Below, in pieces: positions 1-11,500 of a stretch of DNA of 64,000 nucleotides (within the stretch, counting starts at the first letter, position 1; each line of letters begins with the position of its first letter). This DNA is from Ophiodon elongatus. Taxonomy: Eukaryota; Chordata; Actinopteri; Perciformes; Hexagrammidae. The stretch covers positions 250,501 through 314,500 of the forward strand of contig JACSYO010000081.1 of NCBI GenBank assembly GCA_016806645.1, written 5' to 3'. Under the pieces are notes generated by a model. It was not told the DNA's origin and did not search any database. It saw only the letters and a list, made by a program, of their open reading frames with translations. The position numbers and the translations under genes were made by a program.

Positions 1-583
1 ACCTGAACTGCTCAGAAATCTGCATAGATGTTCTGATACTGCTAAAGCTAAATTAGGAGTTGCTTTCCATTGTGGCAGTTTGCACTTTGATGCTTTGGGT
101 TACTCCGCTGTGCCTCCACCCTCATTGTCTACCTAAATCTCTGATGCTCCATTAATGCATGTTCATAGTATAAACCTATCACATTTATATACAATTGTGT
201 GATTGCAAATATACTGTTACACAGTAATTTCAGTACTCCTAAATCGTACATCAGCCTTCACCAGGCTTGAATGAACTTCCTTGTCAGGTTTGTGTAACAC
301 TACTCCCCTAAGATTTTGACAGGTCTCTCCATCACAATAGATGCACACAATAGATCCATTATAGGTTTTTAATTAAGCTCCAAGTATGTAATACAGTACT
401 AAAATGAAGTTAGCAATTCTTGTCAATCACAATCCGTCTATAGTGGACCAAGGAATGACTGGCGGGTGTAGAAAACAGATGAAGGAAAATCAGTTGGAAA
501 CTTTGATTTGGTACTTCTGTGGCTTCATGGCTATTACTTAGAACTCTTTGTTTTCTACTTCACTGTCTAACATTCTCCTACAG
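1..583 (+). other. herc1: herc1 intron (3' part) at window edge
   Basis: AT-rich sequence with no supportable exon. It ends in a pyrimidine tract and CAG acceptor at 581-583. The start of this intron and the preceding exon are outside the window. Confidence 0.85.
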
Positions 584-878
584 GCGTCAGTCCCGCAAAC
601 TCTGAGAAGGAAGAGAATGAAAGAGGCCGAGACGTTGCTGGAGACGACACAGGGGAATTGTTGGGACATCGTCGGCCCCTGTCGGAGGCCAAGCTGGCTG
701 CTCTTTGCACTGAAGTGTGGCCGGTACTGGCCCTGATCGGAGGAGTGGACGGTGGTCTCCGGGCTGGAGGTCTGTGCCTGCACAAGCCCAGTGGACGCAG
801 GGCCATTCTGCTGGGAGTCCTGAAAGAAGGAAGCTCTCTGGTCAAGCTTCAGTGGGAGGAGGCTGACCTCTCTGTCAG
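584..878 (+). CDS. herc1: herc1 exon a (middle region)
   Basis: Exon starts with two bases completing a codon begun upstream and ends before a GTATTA donor. It encodes a strongly HERC1-like stretch containing WPVLALIGGVDGGLRAGG and WEEADLSV. This is the region between SPRY and the central part of the protein. The last two bases (AG) join the next exon's first base to give Ser. Confidence 0.93.
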
Positions 879-3800
879 GTATTACAAATATAAATTCATA
901 CGCCCCCTAATTTATGACATGTCGTTACATACGTTTCCTAAATAATTATTCTCATTAACTTCCATTAAACAATTCCTATATTTTTCTTGTCTTCGTCCTT
1001 TCAGCATGTTTATTATTACTTATTATATAATTTTTTTCTGTTAGTGTTTATTTTTCCTCCAAGTAGTCTGTCTAACATCTTACTTTATTTTCATCATTAA
1101 CCCCCCTGATCTTACTTTCTTTTTGCTTCTTCCTCTTCATTCTTAAATCCATTAACCCCTGTTGAATCCGTCCTGGTGTCACCCCATGCTATATCTGTGG
1201 GTTCTTCCCGTCCTTACCAATAACTAAGCTCCATGAATTCTTGGTCACCCAGCGACACGCCGATCGTCTCATTGGAGCCCTGTGACATATCCTTCTGTGA
1301 TGTCGCCCCACTCGGAGGCCTCAAACCGACGGTGTTGTTAGACCTGATTTATTTGATGGGGCTGCTGGAGGAGCAGGGATGGCTGGGGGCTTATCCAGCC
1401 TCCAAAAGGAAATACTCAGAGGAGAACATGAGAGAAAGTGAGATGGTCGAGACAGACCCCTTCCCATCACCGTCCACAACCAAAGATGCCACAAAGATTG
1501 TTGACCATCAGGAGTTGACCTGTCTACCCGAACCTCCCCAAACATCCCAGACCTCCAAAGTGGATGCCTTTGCACATGAACTGAGAGCAGTTAGAGTCTC
1601 ATACCTACTCATTGGAGCTTTGAAATCCCTGACTGTCATTTTTAGTTGTGAGAAGCTATCAGAGTTGCTCCTTATGCCTAAACATGACCCTTCCTCCTCA
1701 ATGAGTCCTGTTTCCAGCCCAAACCTCGATCAGGCCAAGGCCAGCAGCAACCAGTGGGATGAGAGTGCTGAGCTGAGATCAGTGCTTCAGTATGTGGTGC
1801 AGAGCATGGTGAAGTGGGCGGTGAGGCCGTGTCCCATCAAACAGAGTGTGTCTCTTGTCGACCTGGAAAGGGCTCAGGTCATGATCTACAAAGGAGCCCT
1901 TAGCAGACTGCAGGAGGACAAAGAACACAAAGGTATCTAGATTTATGGAATATATTTAAGACACATGTTATTTTAGTTGTTATGTGTTGCAGAGCTGTAG
2001 ACTTGAAACTTGGACTTGAGTGCCCCTGGAGGCAAATTTGCGATTTGTGATATTGGGATATATAAATAAAATTGAATTGACTTTCAAATTTTGACCATGC
2101 GTCCGGAAAATGTGTTTTGAAATGATCATAAATGATGAGACAGGCCAATCACAATTTCCCAGTACCCTAATGCTATAATAATCTACATTCAGTCCTGATG
2201 GACTAGGGAGTTGGACTGACGTACTGTATTCAGAATCGAGATATAAAATGAGTATTATAGTATTATAATAAGTATTGGGTGTGATCTGACCTTCCTCTCC
2301 TCCTTGTCCTTGCAGAAGGTGGCCCCCACTTGTCCTCTCAGCCCATTTCCAAGTCCTCCAGCTCCGTGTCCTTGTACAGCGCGGGTTCAGAAGGCACTGC
2401 CATCTTTGGCCAATCGAACAGAGCCTCTGTCTCGTCCTCTAACACCGACTTGGCATCCTCTCTGCCAACAAACCTGCAGGCAGAAGGCCTTGATAATTTC
2501 AACCCCTTCTTTCCCATCAGCCTCCTCCAGTGAGTATAGAATGGAATAATTGTGAATGATTTTCATTTGATTTACCTATTGGTTGAGTAATTGATACTAA
2601 ACATGCTAAATGGACACAAACACCAGAGTTATCCTCAATTCTCGTGTTGTTACTGATCGCTACAGACCTGTATCTTTTGGCAGCAGCAGCTTTTCTGAAG
2701 TCCAGGGAATGGGTGAGTTAGGATGTATCTGAAAAAGAGAGTTAGGATTCTGCCAGCCAGCTGACCACAGTGTCAGTGTTATTCCTGCTTTCAAGTGGAA
2801 AACAAACAAACAGCCTCAGTGCTATAGGATCAAACACAGAATAAAATCAAAGCCGTCCAGTGTGGAGAGTTGACAAGAATAGCCCAGAGATATTTGCCAA
2901 AGTCTCTAATAGTCGAATTACATATTGTACAACCTTCTCTGAATGTGAGTTGACACCACAACAGCAAATACCGGACTTGAGCATTTAAATAATTGACTTA
3001 TAGGGATGCATGCTTGGTTCATTGTGATTTGTAGACATCTCACCTTATTCCTTCAGATACATTGCATTTCAAATGTCAGGTCAGGACTGAATACTGGCAG
3101 TATAACACCACGTGCACTGTGTCATTACTGTATGTACTGTATCTTGACTCCCTCCAGGCACATGGTCTTAACTCGGTTCCCCACGCTTACCGGCCTGGTT
3201 AGCGCTCCCCCCGTGCTGCACCCTTGCTTCAGCCTGGCCAGCTCTGCTTCTTGTGATGCCTTCACAGAGCAGCAGACTAGCTTCATGGAACCAGGTCCCT
3301 GCAGCACACAGGCCAGGAGCAGCCTGGGTAAGAACAAGCGCAGAGAAACGCTGTCGGACATCAATACAAAAAAATAAATCGTCTAATTTACAATTAGTGA
3401 GCAACGACATACTGTGTTAAGGAGAATAGCTCTGCTAATCGTTGCGGTCCTACAGGTCAGTTGATTTACAAAAAAAAAAAAAAAACTTTCCCCATGCTGG
3501 CTCATAGTCATACTAATATGATTTGGAAATTAAGTTATTGTAAAAATAAGTGGTATTCTGATTACTCAGTGGGATCTGTCTGTCTCTTGCATGGTTTTAT
3601 ATGTTGTGCTATATGTCTCAAAACGGCACGTGTTTTGCTTTGCTATTGTACAGATATGATATGTATACTATCAAATTGCATGCGTGACACAGTTTGTGCC
3701 CTCACATGCTTGAATGGCACCATTTTTTTTTCATCATCAGTTGTTTCCTTATTTTTGGTGCTTGTTGTAGTCTGTAAACTAATGAAGCGGAACATCAACT

Positions 3801-5465
3801 CAGGGGGGCAAAACATTAAACAGGATGTCAAAATAACTTGTCATTCAGACAATTTCACTACAGTCTTCACGCACAGTATGAACATTTCAAAATGTAGCTG
3901 TGGGCTGTTTTTTGTTTTCAGTTTTTTGTGTACTTTTTACTTTTCTCCTCAATCACCAGAACGGACACAAATGTTTGTCACCAGTCGGTTGCTAGAAATG
4001 GGATTCTCTATGAGACATATCTACTGGGCCATGGAGGCAGCAGGTACTGCTTTGTGGAGTGTCTGATATCACTAAATATCACTTTTGCTTTATGTGCTTT
4101 CTATTTTAAACATCTGTCCTTCACTGTGCGCCGCAGCCTTTTTGCAGTAGTAAATATTAACATGATGCTGTTACTCATGGTGGAAATCAGTTTAGGCTCT
4201 AAGATTTTACCCACCTCTCGTGGGAAAAGGAACAAATGCAAATCCAATTTTCTCTAAAATGTTGCTCACCGAATGTATCGGCTTCTAAGACTAAAATTTT
4301 AAGTTCAACAAATTCTTAAAAATACTATTGGCAGGTAAACAAAAAAAAAACAATATTTATATTAATCATTATACATTGTAATGTTTTCTGCATCACCTAT
4401 TTAAATCACAAACCCTCCACATTATAAACATTTTAGCCCTTCCCTCACTTTCATTATTTAATAATTTCACAAATTTCACACACTAACCCTCGTCACACTC
4501 TGTATCATCAGAGCAGATGTGCCAGTCTGACCTCAGACAGCACACAGAAGTGTGATCATCAGGTGGTGATGTCCAACACGAATTAGAAATGCAACACTCC
4601 ATGATCCATCTTTTCGAACTCTGACAGTTCACCTTCCCTGTGGTCCCTCCCAGATGTAGCAGGTGACTTGGACTCTCAAACCATCGAGGTGTTGGCCAGC
4701 TGGATGCTAGAGCACCCCCTGATGGAGGAGCAACACGCCGCTGAGTCAGCTAGATCGGAGGGGGCTCCTGACACCCCGTCGCCGGATGGGCCAGAGACGG
4801 TACAATGTCCTGAGCGCCCCACCAGTCAAATCAATGAAAGGTCAGGGATTTGAGGAACATACTGACATTTTTTTATTTTATTTATTTGACACTGGCATTA
4901 TGATATTATCATTGTTATAAATACAACCAGTAGAATGATGGCTCGTTTTGTTCATAGTCTGTTGCCTGGACTCGACTGGATAGAGCGGGAGAATTTCTTG
5001 GATGTCCACCTCACTAGGAATAGGCCTCCTCCAGCACGGCGGCGACGCTTAGGCCCGAGTCAGAGGACTTCTTTTCGCAGGGCAGGTCAGAGTCACAGCT
5101 TTGATCCAGAAATAATTGTGTTTTTTAATGCTGGTTTTGAGCTCCCATTACCTGATTGAACTACTGTTATCAACCTGTGCTGTGACTCACAATAAAAACA
5201 TTACTATACATTAAACTATTCATATTCATTTTCATTTGAAGCAAACACCATCTTTTCAGACTTGCCATCACCCAACCCGCTCCCGCAGCTGTACCAACAG
5301 CATACATCAGTCAGTGATTGGCCAGAGCAGGTGGAGTTTCATCCCTACTCTGCTGAGGAGTCTGAGTTGGGCTACATGGATGACCCATACCATGAAGAAA
5401 CTTATGAGGATCTGCTCACCCCTTCATTCTTCAGCTTGGAGAGAGACACACTCCAGATAGTGGAG

Positions 5466-5504
<39 letters not shown>

Positions 5505-8500
5505 GCTTTGTCATCACCAAGGCTGCATGACATAATAGAAACAAAAATACAATTTGTGATTACTTTTGAATTTGAAATACAAAAAGATTGTCCTTGCTTG
5601 TGGGCCTTTTTTGTTTCATGGTTTGTTTGAAACTTTCAGGCTGGAGAAGAACACAGTCAGATGGTGAAGTGTGAGCTGTGCAGCACCCTTACCCTACAAT
5701 TTAACAACCACATAAAGCGGCGTCACCCAGGTTGCGGTCAGAGTGCTGCACGTAAGGGTTACGACAGCACCGGGGCCTACGTGGATGTCTGGTTCAAAGG
5801 GGAGTGTGGCTCCAACTTCCCCTTCTACCTCCTCTGCAGCTCCTGCAGGGAAAAGTATCTGGCTGCAAACCTGAGCGATCCAAGTTCTAAATATGAAAGG
5901 TATAGTACATAATAAAATAAATTATGGATGCATGCAACCAATAGTGATGCCTCCAGACTTTTTCTTGTTGTCATGCTTTTATAGACTATATTTGGTTAAA
6001 GTAGATTGGTTACATATCATGTTATTTGTCTTCCTTTTGCTTCAGGATTAAAGGCCTGACATCTGATTTGATTGGCCAATTGGACAGCACGTCTGATGGT
6101 AGGGAAGGTCATAAAATAACAGTTGTACAACAAAACAATTGAGTTTTTATTATTAGTATTATTATGTCAAAATATCTTTCAATTAATTTTATTATATGAA
6201 TGATGCTTGTGTTTGCTCAGATGATTGGGAAATTAGCCACAGAGATGAGTGTGACGCAGACAAGCTGACAGGACTGGAGGACTTTGGGGTTTTGCTGAGA
6301 CCACTGGGGCTGACTGAAAATAAGCTGGTGCCAGACCCCATTGCCTTCACTGAGCCGGATCCCCTCGGAGCCCTGGTTTACAGCTCAGCTGACCCGACAA
6401 GAGCGGCAGCTTCCAAAGGTATTACATTTTGGTACAGAAAGACCATAGTCCTGTCATTTGCTAAATGCATTCTAGTCACTTTGAGGTCAAAAGTGTCTCA
6501 AAATCTTTATTTCAGAAAAATGTTTTTAGTTAAAACAGAATTCCAAAAGATAACACAATTAAGAATGATGTGCTTTGACACAGGGTGTATGATATTCATG
6601 ATATCTATGGTGCAGTACTGAAAAGGAAAAAAGAGAAAAAAACAGTTTTCTGCAAGCCTGTTCATTAGGGAACAGACATGCAGTATCCTGTTTAAAGGGC
6701 AGAGCAGGGGCTGTTTCAAGGACAATAGACTGGCATTACGTCATCATGCGCCAATCGCCAAGGCCGTGCCCCCTTTTAGGGGAAGGATGGCTTGTCACTT
6801 AAGGAGAGAAACAGGAAAAAGCTGTTGTGTAGCGAGTTGTGAAACAAGTAAATAGAATCCAAGGTGAATATTAGCTGTCAGTGTAGTAAATCACTAAGTG
6901 ATGCTGGTGACAGATACTGCTGATGTATAGTTAGCATCAAAAGGAGGCTGTTGCAGTAAAGTCTTACAGTATAGCAGCATCAGACTGTCGTCTCCAAGTT
7001 AATCTCACTTAGTATAGATCAAACTGTTGGCTATTATCAGGTTGTATAGAATGTATGTATACGTCCGAATAAGCAATATCTGACGACTGTGTTGGGTCAT
7101 TGATCCACTTGGAAAGGGAAAGGGCCATGACAGCAGACTGATCAACCTTAATTTATTAATATGTCGCGAATGCTCAGTTTCAGACAAGGTTGCAAAATGA
7201 TTATTATACATAGAATAAAGAAATAAATGCATACAAACTTATAATCCAAACAAATTGCATTGACATCTATAGGACCCTTGGTTTTCTATCCCCCCCCCAA
7301 AAAGGGGCGCGGCCTTGATGTTGACAAGTACACTGTGTGCCGTTTTGCATAGACTGTTTGGTCTATGCAAACCCCTCAACACGAGAGAGCAAGTTGAATG
7401 CATGTTTGTGTTAAAAATAGACATCACGTTAATATTTAAAACATTATATTTGTAAAGAATGGAATGAGTAATGTGGTGAAAAATAGTTTCCTTCTATATA
7501 AAGATCTTGATGTGAACAAAATACACACCGTTGACATCCCCTTTGCAGGATTTTTCTCGGACAGTGTGACACCAAGCCAATCACAATTCAAATTATGTTA
7601 TCCACACACCTCTAAATATTTAACTGCTGGCTATATGACTCTATAGCTAACTGTCCTCTTGTTCATGTTGCATTGAATGTTTCTGTAACTTTATCTCTGC
7701 TGAAAGATTTAGCCCACATGTTGTAACACCCACCCACATTCCCTCTGTGCTTGTTGGCAGCAGGAGAATCCAACCACAGTCAAACTCACTGCAGCATAGT
7801 GACTCATCACTCATTCATCATAGCTGGGCATCTGAAGCACACAGCAAAGTACTCCCAGTTCTCCCATTTGAACCATTATTTCGACTTTTCTGCATGCCCA
7901 CACATGATATGGTGTTCAAAAATGTGAGTTTAGCAAGGTGTATATGGGAATTGTCCAACAATTTACCATAGTAGCATGCCTTTTAATATGTGATTTTTCT
8001 CACCAGGAAATGCCCTTGTTGAGCAGAAGACCTCTCTGAGCCTTGGACAGCAGGCAGTATCACTGAGAGACTCTCATGATAGACTAAAGGCTTTAAGAAG
8101 AGTCACCTCCACAGCCCAGATTCTGCTAGCTTACAGCATGGTGATGCGAGCACTGTCTCAGACTGCTTCCAGGTACATTCGACCAGAATATACAGCCTTT
8201 ACTATATATCTTTTTTTCAACAATTCAGTGTGGTTTCAAGAATCTTCTCTAATCTTCCTCTCCAGTGCATCAGTGAGCAGCCACTCTAACGGCCTAGAGT
8301 CCTTGGGTTTGGCAGATATCCGTATCCTGGTTCGTTTGATGACTCTAGCAGCAGGAGGCAGGGCTCACACCTGTGTGGACAGACAGTCTGGTGCGAAGGG
8401 GCTGGCGACGGAGCGCAACAGCTCCACCTGCCTCAGCTTTCTTACCTCAGCCATCGGCAGTGTGGTGTCCCACAGCTCTACTGCTTACAGGCAGCTAGTG

Positions 8501-11500
8501 GAGATATGCACTCGGGTCAGTTTTCTTCAGTTAATAAACTAATTATAAATACTGTATCATGCTAATTACTAGGGCTGGGAGATGTGATCTCAAATTTACA
8601 TCACAGTAAATTCTCAATAGCACTTTTATATCACAAAGTGTCACATTTGTCTTTGATAACAGTAAATTGCTATTTGTTTTAATACATACACAAATTACAC
8701 TTCCTTTATGGTGCTGGCTTGCTTTTATATAATTGCATGACTTAATTGCAGTGTTCAGTCTGACAAATTATTGGTAGAAAACCTGCTCAAATATCCCTGG
8801 TTGTTGTAGGTTTTCTCAGTTTAAGATTTTTAGTAATTAATAAATTTGGTTTATTGTTCAGCCCTACTAATTATAAATGATGAAATAGAGATATATTTAA
8901 ACATGTAATTATCCTGGCTTTAAATGATTATTGAATTGTGAACAAATGTAGCAAATGAATGGAGGTTATAAATCATATTTTTATATTATTGCCTGTACTG
9001 TAGGAGCTGATGGCAGCAGCAACAGGGGTGAACATCGGGACCATCAGTGACCCGCAGCAGAGAAGCTGTCTGAACTCCAGTCAAACAGCTGCAGCCCCGG
9101 GAGCCCAGCAACAGAAGGACTACAATGAGCAGACGCCTCCTACATTCCTGGTCACACAAAACCTGGTGTCCCTGCTCACCCAAAAGGGCGTTAACTGCCA
9201 CGGCCCAGATAAGGCAGAACACGAGGCTAATGGTGAGAGTAAGCAGTTGCGTTGTTATGTATAATTATTTATTACAGTGTTTGAAATCTTGTGATTTGGT
9301 TATTCATCGTAGCTCTCCTCCACATATGTGACCTAGACACAGGAAACCAAGGGGTGTCTTCTTCGTCCTTGCCTCCCTCCCCTTTACCCCACCTGAGTGC
9401 CAGAGTGGGCCCTCTGGAGCTGGCTAATGCCCTGGCAGCATGTGTCCTGTCGGCGAGGCTGACCAGTAAACACCGCCAGTGGGCAGCGAAGCAGCTGGTG
9501 CAGGCTTTGGCTGCCACAGGAAGGGACGGTCCTAATCGGCCCCAAACATACAGTGACCTGGCTGGCGACTTGCGCAAAAGTTCTCTCAAAAGGCTGGAAG
9601 GACATTACAACAAGGTGAGGGACTCACAATGTGATCCGCGTTATAACTTCTTCTTTTTAAAACAGGATATGTATTGTTTTTGTTAACCCTTTTAGTTGTA
9701 ATCTAATTGACCGAACGGTGTTTCCTTTATTCTCACAAGATGAGATGTTTTTTGGATAGTTTTGCAAAACATTTTCAGTTAAAAAACTTTCTTAAAACCA
9801 TGGCCAACCATAATCCATGTAAAAAATGTGTATGCTTATTTCTACTTTCCACCAAGACAGTGATTATTTTAGTGGTAGTCTTTTAAAACAGTGTGAGAAA
9901 CAGACACCTTTCCTTGGACTTTTGGAGAGCTTGGCTACTGGTATATTTCAGTAATAGTGGGAACAGGCTTGGTATTTCAAAACCTATCATAACAGGTGAA
10001 ATTTAAATGAAGCTTTCCATTATTCCTGTTCTGTTCTGTTCTGTTCAGGTGACTAGCTGTTCCTGGAACAGTGACCAGAATTTGCTGGCTACTTGCTCCC
10101 AGGACAAGGTGGTGCAACTATGGAGCATCAGCCAGAACACTGTGGAATTGCATACCACCTTCTCCTGCATTACCAGGTTTTGTCTGCTTGTTTCAGTAGT
10201 ATTTTGTCCAGTGAGGATTTGACAGTGGCATGCTAATTTTTTTTAAAGAATATCCAGTCATATTTGTACCAGTGAATTGAAGATCACTTTCAAATGTCAA
10301 ACTGTCAAATCATACATTTTATGCATAGTCTATGTCTGAGAATATTTTATTTAGCAAGTCTAATATAGTTTTAGTTTTGCTATTCTGTCGAAGAACTTGG
10401 ATTACTTATGGTTGTAAACTTTTCCTTCCTCTGACTCCCTCTCTCCAGTAAGATGGACAGATCAAGCAGCGAGAGGGCCAGTAGATGTCATCACATGTCT
10501 CCTGTATACTGGAGTACAGGGGGAAACTTTTTGGCTGCCCCAGATAACAAACACATCACCATCATGAACATCAGGGGTAAGTCTGACTTTTGTCTCTTTA
10601 CTATTACTTGAAATGTTGCTGCTTAACTATTTACAAAGTTGTAATATGCCCAATAATTAGCACAGTGCTTTCTACAATTTTTATTTTTGTGTTACTTCAG
10701 GATCTCATTGTCACGTGGAGGATCAGGTGTCTCGGGTCACAGCCCTCTGCTGGGCTCAAACCTTCAGCTTGTCGGTTCTTGACCAGCCGACGGCCTGTCA
10801 GAACAGACCTGCTGAGAGTCTGTTGGTGGCACGACTGGATGGCTCTCTCTGCTGGCTGCAGGTCAACATGCAGCAGATAGATCTGCACGTAATAAGCACC
10901 GAACTCACCCGCTGCCACAGTAAAGAGGGTGAGGAGACTCCTACACACACACACTGTTACTGTTTAAAACTATAGCTTCTTAATCTTTCATTCTTACAGA
11001 ATTAATTAAGGAGATTGAAACCACGTCATGTCTATCCAGTAAATATAAAGCTATAGCCAGCGAATGGCTAGGTTAGCTAACCGTACAGTTTGGAAGCAAA
11101 GTGAAAAAAAAACACCTACCAGCATGTCTAAAGCTCACATTAACATTTGCAATTTTGTTTGTTTAATATGTTCACAAACAGAAATTTAGAAACATCAAGT
11201 AGCAGGTTCACAGTGAGTTACATGCTGGAAATTTTTTTTGACTGGACAAAGTTACTTTTTTTAGGTTTGTACAGTTAGCTGTTTCCCTCTACTTTCACTC
11301 TTTTCAGTATGCTAAGCTAACTGTCTGCTTGCTGTAGCTTAATATTATACAGACAAGTGAGTTGTATTAATCTTCGCATCTAAGTCTCGTCAAGACCAAG
11401 TTTATTTCTCAAAATGTGAGACTATTCTTTAAAGAGATTGATCTTCTCTTCCGATCTTTCCTAGCTCCCCAGTGTGTCGCCTGGCACAGTGAGGACAAGC

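Noticed and set aside
2666..2712. Constitutive herc1 exon
   Set aside because: Including it breaks the frame into the exon at 3158, whereas joining 2529 to 3158 directly is in phase; the full 41-exon chain closes exactly without it.
9272..9605. Minus-strand ORFs of 73-105 codons
   Set aside because: Shadows of the GC-rich herc1 exon at 9313-9614; no splice or domain support.
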